Source: Manis javanica (Eukaryota; Chordata; Mammalia; Pholidota; Manidae). From it: DNA of 64,000 nucleotides. The position numbers were made by a program, and so were the translations under genes. The notes under the pieces were generated by a model that was given only the letters and a program-made list of their open reading frames with translations, searched no databases and had not been told where the DNA came from. This document shows, piece after piece, positions 1 through 10,849 of this stretch (within the stretch, counting starts at the first letter, position 1; each line of letters opens with the position of its first letter). The DNA lies in assembly GCF_040802235.1 (NCBI RefSeq), contig NC_133166.1, positions 113,536,991-113,600,990 on the forward strand, read 5' to 3'.

Positions 1-769
1 TGATCAGTATACCTTGCACCTGCCAGCAGCCACCTGATACCTGCCCTGTGGGTCCAAGTAGCAAGTGGTGGGCTGTGGGGTGATGGCCCCGCTACTTATG
101 CACCTTCACCCCGCCCTGCTGACGTAGGTCCATTATGATGGACAATAGGTTGCCCTGGTGACCTTGTGAACTGCAGCTCTGCCCGGTGCTCTCCCTGTGG
201 GCATCCCCAGGCAGGAGTTTGAAGGGGCAGTAAGATGAGGCCTCCATTTGTCCCTTATCCCAAACCCTCCCAGGGAGTCTACAATTTCAAGGAAACCCGG
301 CCCTTTGGTAAACTGACAGAGGGCAGCTGAGGGGGCCTCCACACAGACATCACTGAGTGTGGGGAGGTGGAGAGAAGAATGCTCTAAGTTTATTTGTGGG
401 GACACTGAAGTCACCCAAGGGATAGAAGGATCTAGAAGAAGGCTGTGAAAGCAGGCCAGTGTCCTTTGTGAATGCGGGACATTCCAGTTATCTGCTCTGT
501 GTATTGAACCATCGCAGACCTAGGGACATAAAGCAGGAAAATTTCATATGCGCACAGGTTCTGTGGATTAGAAATTCAGAGATGTCTGAGCGGGCACGGG
601 TTGACTTTCCTCCATGGAAAACCCACTTGCTCTTTCATGTAAATTCTGGAATCATATCATACATTCTCCACTCTCCTAAACCTCTCTTAGTATTTTAGCA
701 AAACAAAGTTACATATGTAGATACATTTGGAGGGATTTGAATCTGCTGTCTGGACCACTCCCACCAGTG
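1..769. other. Intergenic DNA, no recognised feature
   Basis: No coding exon, RNA gene or named repeat recognised. The 79- and 93-codon open frames have no family resemblance and no splice context. Confidence 0.5.
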
Positions 770-1420
770 AACATCAGGCACCCGCCCTGCTTCCCTCCTT
801 CGGGGCAAAACCAGCCACGGGTTTCTGATCTGAAATGCCCAGGTGCCCCCTACTGGGTGCAGGCAGGGGCGCACAGAGGGGGACGCAGCTCTGAGGGCCA
901 CCCTGCCCCAATCCCAGCGTCGGCTGCAGTGAAGGCTACTCCCTGGTGCCCGGTGGTGCTGGGGACGGATTAGTTCCTGGGTGTCACTGGCAGGTGTCCA
1001 GGCTGGGCTCACTGTGGGGAGGCAGCCCGATGCGGGACGGTTGTCACTGGAGGAAAGGAGGGCCTACTTACCGGGAATTTCTCGTTACCAAATCTGAATT
1101 GACAAATAACTTCCTCCCTGTTGTCTACATCTTGGAAGCCTTTTCCGATAACCTTCGATTTCTCGTTAACTGCAACAGTAACATCCATATGTCTGTGCGA
1201 GGAAGGGCTGAAGTGTTTTCCTCAGATCACAACTATGGCAGGCGGCCCCCAAAACAGAACTCCCAGGAACTTGTGGGGATGTGCCTGCATCTGAACCAGC
1301 CCCCGGCCTACTTCCCTCCATAGGTGCAAACCCAGCCAGGGGTTTCTGCTCTGAAATCCCAAGGTGCCCGCTAATGAGTGCAGGCAGGGACCAGGCAACC
1401 CCGACATAACTGAGAGAGGA
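770..1420. repeat. Diverged older duplicate of the exon-10 region
   Basis: Bases ~940-1,420 align with ~26,130-26,765 (exon 10 and both intron flanks) at clearly lower identity than the two big units. Within it, ~775-870 and ~1,310-1,400 are themselves similar: both contain 'cttccctcc', 'ccagccacggg' or 'ccagccagggg', 'tttctg', 'tctgaaat' and a gtgcaggcaggg ending. A small tandem event therefore preceded the 32.6-kb event. Duplicate at ~33,380-34,030. Confidence 0.65.
1072..1169 (-). pseudogene. Orphan ANTXRL exon 10 relic (unit 1)
   Basis: On the minus strand, after a TTGCAG acceptor, it reads [20 protein letters not shown] then ICQFRFGNEKFP before a GTAAGT donor. This is clearly homologous to exon 10 ([13 protein letters not shown]...). 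Flanking intron DNA (~940-1,420) also matches ~26,130-26,765. At 98 bp against 93 it leaves a different splice phase, so it cannot replace exon 10. No other exon relic was recognised nearby. It lies upstream of a gene copy in the array and is probably a leftover of an older duplication. Confidence 0.75.
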
Positions 1421-4400
1421 GCCAAGACCTCCTGGTGAGTCAGCCCTGGGTCATGTCTGAGCTGCACACGCACACCTGGGGGCCTGGGGACTTTCTGCCG
1501 CCTGGAGTCAATTGTCTAACCCTCCCCCCACCCCCGTCTTTCTGGGGGCCTACGGCAGAATGGAAGCCAGAGAAGCCAGACCCGTGCTTGAGGAAAGAGA
1601 ATGTGGGGTTTCAACAGGGTACGTGGCTTCCCCCAACACTTGGCAGTCAGAGGGTCAGGATCTGCTGTCCGTGCCCAATCCAGGGCCACAGAGGATGCCA
1701 CCTCTGCTCTAGACCCGGCTGAACAGCTGTCACGCAGCTCCTCTGGAATGCCCTGGGCTCTTGTTTTCAACGCGTGGGGCTGTGACTGCTGAGCCTGAAA
1801 CCCTAGAGGGGACCTGGCTGGCCTGAGCCTCGTGGGGAAGTTTGGCCACAGCCTCTACTCGCATGTCTGAGACACGCAGGGAGTGTGGCAGCTGAGGGCA
1901 GGGCTGAGAGCCCAGAGCGCGGCAGGTGCCGGCACTCCTGGGAACGGTGCACAGCGCCCCTCTGCTCCGTGCATCGTCCCCTGCCTTGCGTCCCTGCTGC
2001 CCTGCAGGCCCTGCTCTTGACCGCTTGTCCTCTTGTAGGAACTACAGCTCCCAGGGGTCTGGTTCACCCTGGGAATTGTAGGTAAGTGGGGGCAGGAGGA
2101 TGGTTTCCGGGTTTTGAGCAGAAGAGATGTTGAGGTAAAGGACTGTGCTCTGCCCAGACAGCTGCTCCCTTTACATGCTATCTGCCCTCACCCTGTGCCT
2201 CCACCAGTAAGAACCCCAAGGAGAAAGTGACCCCAAGAGTGAGCACAGCCGGCTTGCAGGCAGCTGTACTTCCCCCGCTGCACTCCCGCTGCCCACCGGC
2301 TCTGAGAGCGCAGAGGGACCTGCCGCCCCAGGACAGAGACAGATCCTTTCTGGAAGGGAGGGCACTCTTTCTGGGAGAACAGTTACATACCAGGCTGCCT
2401 GGGCTCCAAGGACAGGGGACTGAAGGCGGGCGGCTCCCCGGGAAGGCCAGGTGGAGCTGGGCGGTGAGGAAGGGTGGCTGACCACCAGGACTGGCAGGGG
2501 CACAGAGGGAGGTGCCTGCCCTGGGGCGGCCAGGTGGGGGCTAGGGCACCACGTGCTGCCCAGCGCAGGTTTGTGGAGAGAATTCCCACACTGTGCACCC
2601 ACTGTTCACCTGTGTGTCCCCTGCCTGCAGCAATTCTACTGCTGGGACTGATCCCGGGAGAAACCCTGCCCCACGCCCGCAGAGAGGTGCGCTTGGGAAA
2701 GCCCCCCAGGGCGGCTTGTAGCAGCGTCTCCTTCAGAACGATCTTACTAGTGGAGACTAATGACATTAATTTGGTCCTTCAACGTACCGGACTGCTGTGC
2801 AGATGGCTGCAAATTACAGGACTTACAAACCAGCAACAAATGGAGGAGAAAAGTCGAATTAGAAATAATTGGGAGCAGACCAGGGAAACTCAAGGAAGCT
2901 CTGAAAGTAAGTAGTGGGCAGGAAGGAAAGAGTCAGGAAAACTACACAGACACAGAAGCTCAAACAACACACTGCAGCCGGCAGCCTCCACGCTTCAACT
3001 GCTTCAACGGCTGTTGAGGGCAGCGCTCGGGTTTTCACAACTAACTAGGATGTGCCTGGAGGTGATATCAAGCCATTTAAAGGAGATTAAACGCCTTACA
3101 CGGGTTTTAAAAGGACATGAAAGCACATAATTAATCTTGGAAGGATTCCTGTCCCAAGTCATTTGTCGCCACAAATCTTTTTACATGTTCAAAAGTTAAC
3201 TCACTACAAAATTCAGATGAGGAGTTTCTCCGGATGCATGCGCCAAGGAACCTCTGCAATTACACCAGCAATTTTTTAAACAAACTGTGCAGTGTTTCAG
3301 GGTGACAGCCTAAGACAGCATCATTTCCCTAAGAGGTAAAAACAAGATAAAGTCTTGGCCCTCATCGCTCTTAAGTGTTTTTCATCTGCCAGACAGACGC
3401 AAACGTGTGCCAGTAGATCTCTTCCCGCCTCAACTTCCTACATCCTGAAGGCAGTAAGAAGCGACAAATGCCTGTTCCTCACTGCAGAGCTGACAACCCC
3501 CAAATGACGATTTTACATAATAAAAGATGTTTACTGAGGCTTACAGATTCCCTGGTCACCCGCTTCAAAGGCAGCTGGCAAATAACAGATCCAAAGATTA
3601 GCAAATTAAGGCCAGTAAACAATTTCCCTAAGGAGAATGCTAGCTCTCTTGGGCCTCTGGTACTTCCCGAGACACCCAGAAAATAGCAGATGAAAAAAGA
3701 CTAAATCCGATGGCAGCTGAACAAGAAAACAGACTGTGCCAACCTGGACTCACTCTACCACCACTGAAGCAGCTTCCATGGGCCCTGCCTAGAGAAACAC
3801 GGGTGCATTCTGGCAGTGATCACCCGCTGTCCAGCCCAAGGGGGGTCGGCACTCCCCAGTTAAAGGCATTCACCTTACCACAAACAGAAACTACAAAATC
3901 TCATCTGTAAGGGCCCTAAACCCTACGACATTATAGACAATTTTAACTCTACAAGTTCTCTTACAGAGTTGAACACCCAAAAGTGAGTGCGAGGCGGTCT
4001 TCAGTCAGTAGCCCCGGCTCCTCTTTCTGCGTCTGCCTCTGCATGAATCAAGTGACCTGGAGAAAGTTCTCTCATCTCTTTATTTATCCCCTTTTCCCTG
4101 CCAGGTACAAAATTAGGTCAAAGCCACCAATTCTTTTGGAAAATAAAATGAATTTCTTAGATTGGTTATGTCTACACTGTCATGCAAATACCTCCTGGCC
4201 ACTGCGCAGCTATAGCCAACCCTCAAGTACGTACGATGCGGCTCGTGCCCATATTAACGCAGGAAACTGTGCACCTTTACTCTGCACAGGAAACACCCTT
4301 CCCGGAGAGGCCGGCAGACCCAGGGGCTTCCGGAACAGGCTCCTTTAGGGGTCCCCAGTTTCAAATGTGGAAATCCTTAGCAAATTAACATGCCATGCAA

Positions 4401-4462
4401 GTTACAAGAGCATACACTATTTTTTCATTAAGGAAAACCAAACAACCTGTCTGGCGCACTAA
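1421..4462. other. Intergenic DNA, no gene recognised
   Basis: GC-rich until ~2.7 kb, then more AT-rich. Apart from the ZNF143-type pair at ~2.04-2.08 kb I see nothing assignable. A GTAAGT donor follows GCTCTGAAA at ~2,908 (+) and could end an exon of an unknown transcript, but the ~150-codon frame before it resembles no known protein. The same holds for 34,031-37,072. Confidence 0.45.
2041..2081. promoter_or_regulatory. Inverted pair of ZNF143/THAP11-type motifs (unit 1)
   Basis: CTACAGCTCCCAG at 2,042-2,054 on the plus strand faces CTACAATTCCCAG at 2,081-2,069 on the minus strand. Both match the ACTACAAYTCCCAG core bound by ZNF143 (Staf). The half-sites are 14 bp apart and form an imperfect palindrome. 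ZNF143 sites are typical of promoters and chromatin-loop anchors; occupancy here is not known. Confidence 0.55.
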
Positions 4463-5045
4463 TGTTGGGGGGACGTTGTGTATTTTCCTCGGTTCTTGTC
4501 CCTGGCGCGACAAAGACATGAAGGGCAGAGACACAGTAGTGGAGCAGAGCACAGGTTTTATTTAAAGTTCCTTAAAGAGAGAAAAAGTGCAGCAGGCAAC
4601 CTCAGCGAGGAGAGGCGCCTTGAAAGGTTGGAGAAAGTTTAAGATTAAAAGGTTACACACTTAGAAAGTGTGGGCGACCTCAGAGAGAGGAGTGCCCTGA
4701 AAGGTTGGGGGTTCCCCCTTTTAAGGATTTTTCAGGAATGTGATCATGGGCTGAGGGTGCAGACCTGTTAAGCGGTCCCTGAATATTTAAAATTAACTTA
4801 ATACAGGAAGTTTACTGCTCTGATTTCTCCTGAGATAACTGGCCTCTGGGTCTGAGAGCCTATCAAACAAGACCACCTGCCCAGCCCCCCAGGTGGGCTG
4901 AGTGCTTGTCTGCTGAAGAGGACGTTAAGAATCTTCCTCACTTCCTGCCTTTTCCTATGTTGTTTATTGCTGGGCCTGCGTCCCAAATTCCTCCCATCTC
5001 CTCCCATCTCGCATACCACCAGGCACAGTGTGGCTGGACGGTAAG
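4463..5045 (-). mobile_element. LTR fossil, probably solitary (unit 1)
   Basis: Read on the minus strand it ends in ...CCCCCCAACA at 4,463, with an AATAAA signal at 4,562-4,557 about 95 bp before the end and a C/T-rich stretch ahead of it, as in a retroviral LTR (U3-R-U5). No internal retroviral genes adjoin it, so it looks like a solo LTR. The upstream end is approximate. Family not determined (ERV-type). It predates the 32.6-kb duplication because both units carry it. Confidence 0.5.
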
Positions 5046-5049
5046 TGTA

Positions 5050-5050
<1 letters not shown>

Positions 5051-5094
<44 letters not shown>

Positions 5095-5114
5095 CACACA
5101 CACACACACACACA
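5051..5114. repeat. Microsatellite (TG)15(GA)n(CA)n (unit 1)
   Basis: About 30 bp of TG, then GA, then CA repeats. The TG part is half the length of the one in unit 2. Confidence 0.95.
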
Positions 5115-5169
5115 TTTCACATATTGTTAAATGAATGAGATGAATACATTCCCAAAGTCTAATGAGCCC

Positions 5170-5670
5170 TGGACCGGCCCAAAACTTCCGGAGAAAACGC
5201 CAGTGTTGGGGCGGCTCCGTACTTCAAGCTGCTGCTGCTGGGAGGCGGCGAGGTCTGCGTGGGAGCAGGCAGCGGGGTCCCCGGGAAGGGCGGCCCTCTG
5301 CGGGTGGTGCGCGGAGTCTGAGGCCGGAGGCGGGGGCGGCCGGCGGCGCAGGGCCCCGGCGGTGTCAGCCCGCGGAGGTGCCGCCCCAGCGGCGGGGGCA
5401 GGCGTGCGAACTGGGGGTCCGCGGAGCCCGGCGCTGATGGCACCTGCTGGGGGCAAGGAGTCGTCGGTAGCGGCCGCCACCGCCCTCCTACGACGCTGCG
5501 CTCCCAACAGCCGCTCCCGCCGCCCACCGACACGGCCCGCGGCTGCCACCCCCAGTCCTGGGGCCGCCGCCCCCTCTTCCCAAGCCGCCCGCCGCCCGTG
5601 CCCGCCCGCGCCGCCTCCCGCCTCCGCCCCGCGCTGCCACCCTGCGGGCCCTGCTCTGAGGCACATCTAA
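5170..5670. promoter_or_regulatory. CpG island (unit 1)
   Basis: Dense CpG and G+C with runs such as GCGGCCGCC, and an ETS-like CTTCCGG near 5,186. Both strands are open over ~180 codons, which is expected in such GC-rich DNA and is not evidence of coding. Probably a promoter of an unidentified transcript. The nearest ANTXRL start codon in view (32,464) is about 27 kb to the right. Confidence 0.65.
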
Positions 5671-5792
5671 CTCAGAAAGGGTCAGCAGACAGTCTCCAGT
5701 GCCGGGGGTCCTGACGGGGCATCGGGAGGCTTCACGGGGGAGATGAGGGGACAGGGCAACATTCCAGGCATTGCTCACAGTTTAAACCGGGC

Positions 5793-5814
5793 TTAGCCCC
5801 GGGGGGGCGCTGTG
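5793..5814 (+). promoter_or_regulatory. CTCF-like motif (unit 1)
   Basis: AGCCCCGGGGGGGCGCTGTG resembles the CTCF core CCNNNAGGGGGCGCTRT. It lies at the edge of the CpG island. By-eye match only. Confidence 0.4.
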
Positions 5815-6484
5815 CTCCTCGGCAGGGAGCAGCTGTGAACTTGGAGTGCTCTAGGCACCGGAATCTGGCGGGATATGTTGAGTGGAGGCCATATGAGGGT
5901 GACAGGGGTCGGCAGCCCCTGGAGAGACTATGGGCGGCAAGAAATTGGAGAAAATGTCAGGGGCTGAATCGTCAGCAGTCATCTGTGGAGTACCTGCTAC
6001 GGGGTTTCCTGGGTCCTGGGAACCAGCCCCTGCCTCCTGGCAAATTGCACCTTGGGGGAGACCCACAGCCAGTACAATGGTGGAGAGAAACGCCCAGCAG
6101 GCTGCTTAGAGGGAGCAGAGGGCGCCTAACTACGACTGGGGGGCATGTGCCCAAACCAGGGGACAAGGGAGAGACCACGTGAAGGGAGGGCGGCTTTGCA
6201 GGCAGAGGGAGCAGCCTGTGCACAGCCTGAGCGAGTCTGAGGATCTAAGGAAGGCCAGGGCTGAGAGACAACTGCACGCCAGCCAGGTGGTCAAGGGCGC
6301 AAAGGGCTCATTGGAACCATTCACACAAACCACATGCTCAGTTTTCAGCATCCTTTTGGCCCTCGGAGGCCTGGGTTACATCTCCTTGCATTGCATCCCA
6401 CGCACACACTGCAAGCATCCTTCAGAGAGGAGAGTTCCGTTTTCTGCAAGGTTATACGAAGGGACTGCAGGCCTGAGCTCTCCC

Positions 6485-6660
6485 ATGCACTCGCTGTGTG
6501 ACCCTGGACAAGGCACTTTACCTCTCTGTGCCTTGGTTCCATTATCTGTAAAATGGGGGTTGGCCTAGTATCTCCCTCACGGTGTCTTTGTGAAAATTAA
6601 GACATTAAAGGACCTAGCAGTTTCCTGGCAGATAGGAAGGGCTTAAAAAATGGTAGATGC
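6485..6660 (+). mobile_element. MIR SINE (unit 1)
   Basis: Contains the MIR core: CGCTGTGTGACCCTGGACAA, CTCTGTGCCT and TATCTGTAAAATGGGG, then a 3' part with GTGAAAATTAAGACATTAAA. An old mammal-wide repeat. Confidence 0.85.
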
Positions 6661-6889
6661 CATATGATGAACAATTCCATGTCCAAATGACCATCTAAGA
6701 AGGTGGAAGTAGTGAGAAATGTGTGTCTCAAAGTATAAGCCGAGGTAGTGGGGGCTATACCTGGTCAGGGTCTAGTGGGTAGAAGAGTTTTCCATCAAGA
6801 AGCAAAGCCTTTGTGTCTAGGGGGAGAAAGCCTGGCTTGGAAATCCTCCCTGGCTGGGCAATCTATTGTTTTATCCTTTGTCACCAATG

Positions 6890-7330
6890 AACCCTGCCGA
6901 CTGTCACCAATTATCTTGCCAATGGGTTTCAGCCCCGGGCAAGTTCACTATGGTTCAATGTGACCAAAGAAATGACAGTAGAGTGTTCTTGGGGTGAAAG
7001 GGTTATACCCAACTTTATTTCCACGGTGGCAGGTCAATCGCTAATATCCATCACTCAGCGTGAGTCTGCAGGAAGCAAGCCGGTCTCTGCCTCTGGGCCT
7101 CTCTGCCCGCAGTCATCCCGCACAGCCGTCCTCTGGGCCTCTGTCCTCAGCGCTGCCACCACGCCAGTTCTCTGATCTGCTCTCCTGCACCTTGCAGCCG
7201 TGCCACCGTATCACCCAGAGCCCTAGGCAGTGCTCTTTATGTAGAGTCAGTAGCAACGTATTGCTCACACGTGTGTAGTGAGCAAGCCAGCCAGGGCCAG
7301 TTGAGGATCCTGGCCACAGGAACGTTCATT
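6890..7330 (-). mobile_element. Possible second LTR fossil (unit 1)
   Basis: Minus-strand AATAAA at 7,019-7,014 preceded by a C/T- and GC-rich stretch, with an end region around the GGGCTGAAACCC segment (~6,930). This looks LTR-like, but the ends are not defined. No internal genes seen. Also present at ~39,528-39,968, so it predates the duplication. Confidence 0.35.
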
Positions 7331-8480
7331 TTATCCACACACGGAAGCTGCTGTCCCTCCAGACCAGACTGCACAGACCTGGGTCAAAGCTCACGTGGGT
7401 GAGGCTTGGCCTACACCCCAAGGTCTCCTTAGGCCTGTGGGAATTCATGGTGGTAAGTAGGGGAAATATTGGCAAAAATGCTTTCTAAAAATATCCTTGC
7501 AGGGAAGGGACAGGAAGTTGTGAATTTGTAAAGAACAATGACTGCTCTTCCCACTGGTGTGGCAAATCTGTAAAGGTGAGTAGATCACAAAAAACACCCT
7601 TGCACATGCACACCTGCTACCTGGAGTTTTCTTAGGGTTGATGAAAGAATTGGAAACAGCAGGACTGCCAACTCAGCCACGAACAGCTCTAAGCTCCTTA
7701 AGACAGAAAACAGGAACTGGTGAAAATGTAAGGCCACAGAAGGTGTTGGGGGTGCAGCAGGGAGATAAACGTGTCCCTGGGGTGAGGGGCCTGGGTCCCC
7801 ACACAATGCTACCCTGGTGTGACAAGCAAGGACCGGCTTCTGGCAGGCTCGAGGAGCAGAGGCCCATTGTAGGACAGTGGTCAACCCTGCAGGGGCCTGA
7901 GGCCAGGGAGGTCTGCCTCCCCAAACAGGTGCTGTCAGCCAGGGTGACTGGGGGTGCCCAGGACCAGTCCAGAGAGAACTCAGCAGGCCCCAAGCCCCAG
8001 TGACCTGGCTGTGCTTCCTCTGAGAAGCATCCTCAGCAAGACATCAGAGCGTCTTTGGGCCACATCCAGGCCACTGGGGTTGGGAAGTCAGATCCCGGGT
8101 GGGGACGAGCCGTGCTCACTCGTGCCTGTGCGATTCGCCTGGGGCACGCCTAGTGGCTTTGTCCTCCTGACCTGCTCCACGAGGTGGCCCCCAGCCCACA
8201 GTTCAAAGAGGCCTGAGGCACCCTGGGGACAGTGGGAAGTGAGGGGCCTGCCACCTGCGGCACCTTGGCCCTCAGAGGGAAGAGGACAGGGGACAGGGTT
8301 CTCTGGGGCTTGAGGAAGAAGGAAAGGGGAGCAGGGTCCAGGGTCCACAGGGGAAGAGCAGGAGGCCCACACGGGCCTCAGCTGAAGTTCTCTGCCCGAG
8401 ACAGGGCAGGGTCGGCTGTGCGGCAGCGGGGCGGCCCCCCTGCCTGCATATTCTTCACAAGATGCACTCATGACTCACGC
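7331..8480. other. Intergenic DNA, no recognised feature
   Basis: GC-rich sequence with several ~100-120-codon frames on both strands, none with a recognisable protein. Nearly identical in unit 2 (39,969-41,118). Confidence 0.45.
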
Positions 8481-8559
8481 ACAGAGCAAGGCTGAGTCTG
8501 GGGAAAATGAAATTCATAATGAAAGACTTTAGCATGATAATAATGTAAATCTAATAATA

Positions 8560-9000
8560 AAGTTTATAGCAGTAAGTGTGTTTGTTGTAGAAAGTTCAAA
8601 GAAAGCAAATAAAAGAAAACAAGAACTCTACTATGCACAGCTCAAATCACTAAGCGAATATAAATATCAAATATTTAATGTGCTCTTCCAGTATTTTAAT
8701 GCATTTTAAATTCGTTGAGATTTGTAAAAGTGCATATTTGCAATCTGTGTTTTCACTTCAATTGTAACACGAGCATCTTCCTGCGTTGTCATAAACTCTT
8801 CGAAAGGGTCGTTTTTAAGAGCAGCCCAATCAGCATGAGTATTCCGTGGCTGCCCATGCTGTCCCCAGTGCTGAACATCTAGGTGGTTTACAGTTTTTGC
8901 CTCAAAGACCACATTTATACATATTTGCATTCTTTTGGATTTTTTTTCTTAGGATAGTTTCCAAAGAGTAAATTAATGGACCAAAGTATGACCAGTTTGC
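8560..9000 (-). mobile_element. Old L1 3'-end-like fragment, antisense (unit 1)
   Basis: AT-rich island in GC-rich surroundings, with phrases of old L1 3' ends read antisense: CATCTTCC, GTTTACAGTTTTTGCCTCAA, TTTCTTAGGATAGTTTCC and TTAATGGACCAAAGTATGA. Highly diverged. Duplicate at ~41,200-41,640. Confidence 0.4.
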
Positions 9001-10439
9001 AGGCTTTTGGTTCTCATTGCTCACCTTTGTTCTGAAAGGGCTGTACGGGGCTTCTCTTCAGGTGGGACCAGGCAGAATCTGCCCTCACTGCCCATCGCCC
9101 ACCGAGGGTCGGGAAGTGACTCCAGTGCCCCCACCCCCCGCCACAACCGCCCGCGTTAGAGGCGCTGCCTTTGCTCCGGGGGCCACAGGTGCAGCTGTTG
9201 AGGAGCAAGGGCCCCATGTAACTCAGGTTCCCTAGCACCTGGGGAAGGTGGGAGCGAGAAGCAGTGTTTCTGTGGGAATAACCTAGGGACTGTGAGTAAA
9301 GACACTGAAAAAGAGAGCGGCTGGGTAGACACGGGAGATGACCCATCAATCCCCGACGGCTAGCGGCCCAACACCGTGAAGATGTGAGCGCAGAGCATCC
9401 TGAGACGGGGGCGTGACGGAGAGTCCAGCAGCTCAGTGGGCATGTGGACCTTGAGTTCCACTCGCTGAAGCCCAGAAGCCCTTGCGGAGTCCGGTTCCTG
9501 AGCACTAACAGCGACGAGGCCCTCCGGCCGGAGCAGACTGCTGAGTGCCCCCGGGACCTGCCGACCTTCGTCCTCAGGAGGTCAGCCGGACTTCCCGGGC
9601 TCCCTGCAGCGAGGTGTGGCCGGCGGCCGTCCCTGTGAAGGGCGGGGCGCGCTTCCCTCCCTCTCCTCTTCCTGCCTCGAAGGCGGCTGGGATGCCTGGT
9701 GCTTGAGTAGCCATTCTGAGCCGTGTGGTGAGCCCATGTGCTCAAGACGGCAGAGCAAAAAGTGCCGCTCCTCCTGGACCGGTGGCCTCCCGAGAAACAG
9801 ACAGACTTAATGAAGCCACTACAGTTTGTGGCGGTTTTCTGTCCCTCCACCTTGGCGGTGTTTGTCCACATTTGCTCCATCAGAGTTGCACAGGGTCTGT
9901 GCTGCCAGACGCCCCCCCCCTCCCGCCTCTGCCACCTCGCAGGTCGGCCCTGGTCCTGTCCCAGCCTGCCGTGGGGCCCCCAAGCAGAAGTGTGGGTGGG
10001 GCCATGCTATCCCGGGAGAGCCTGGGGTGGCCCGTTTCAACTCCGGATCAACCCAGGCTTGCATGGGCTGCGTAGTGCTGCCCCCCGACACTAGGGGAGC
10101 TCCTAACCCCCGTGACGTCGGGGCGCCTCCCTGCCGGCCACGCCCCCACACGCAGCTCAGCGTCTCCGTGTGCCTTGCCCAGCTGAGCTCCTGCCCCGAG
10201 TCCCAGCTTCACCCCAACCTCCTCCGGGGGCAGTTACTGTCTCCCAAAGGACAGGCCCGCCCTGGGGGCCTGGAGCCGTCTGCGGCTGACCCACAGGAAG
10301 CGGTGAAGCCGCCCCTCGGTCCTGCAGCCCAGGGCCAGCCCCCCGTCCTAAGGACCCCGAGGCTGCCCTCCCCACCGGGCCCACAAAGCCTAGGCTCAGG
10401 CCGGGAGAAGGCTGGGTTCTTGGGCATCTGCCCCACCCT

Positions 10440-10830
10440 CGGCCCTCCCGCCGCGGTTTCTCCTCTTAGGGGATCGGCCTCGGAGGCTGATGAGGTTGGG
10501 GTCCTGGGGTCAGCAAGGAGGACTGAGGCAGCCCCCCCCAATGAACGGGAAGCGTCCCCGCAGGTGGGGGCGACGGCCTCCGGAGGCGGAAGGGGTCCCC
10601 GGAAGGCGCCAGGGAAGGGCAGGGGCGTGGCGGGAGCAGGTGGCAGGGGCGGGGAGGGAGCGGCGAGCCCCACGCGGAAGTCAGGGCGGGCGCACACCGG
10701 GCCGCCAGCCGCTGCCGACTCCGCGGGGCCGCGGCCATGCAGGTGAGTCGCCCGCGCTGCCCCGGCTGCGCACCGACCCCTGCCCCCGCCGCCGCCCGCC
10801 CCGGCCACGCCGCGCACCTGCAAGGCGCCG
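10440..10830. promoter_or_regulatory. CpG island with possible first exon (unit 1)
   Basis: CpG-dense, with GC boxes such as GGGGCGTGGC and GGGGCGGGG at ~10,620-10,660 just upstream of a possible start exon at 10,737. Looks like a promoter directing plus-strand transcription, though no gene body was recognised downstream. Confidence 0.55.
10737..10742 (+). other. Candidate start-codon exon end (ATGCAG before GTGAGT, unit 1)
   Basis: GCGGCCATGCAG directly precedes GTGAGTC. A good Kozak context, two codons (Met-Gln) and a strong donor inside a CpG island would fit a short first coding exon of an unknown plus-strand gene. No downstream exon was recognised before the L1 block, so this may be chance or a non-coding transcript. 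Confidence 0.3.
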
Positions 10831-10849
10831 GTGGGGGCCCCTGCATCGC

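Noticed and set aside
4463-5045. Intact retrovirus around the LTR-like segment
   Set aside because: No gag, pol or env-like sequence on either side; best read as a solitary LTR fossil.
5127-5670. Overlapping ~179-codon frames on both strands of the CpG island
   Set aside because: Typical of GC-rich DNA with few stop codons; composition is Ala/Pro/Arg repeats with no family resemblance, and the reading changes between units.
9014-9880. 288-codon minus-strand open frame
   Set aside because: It does not persist in unit 2, where small indels break it, and it has no recognisable domain or splice context.
9826-10746. 306-codon plus-strand open frame, also in unit 2 (42,465-43,385)
   Set aside because: Low-complexity Pro/Gly/Ala/Arg product in CpG-rich DNA where all frames tend to stay open; preservation in unit 2 only reflects near-identical recent copies.
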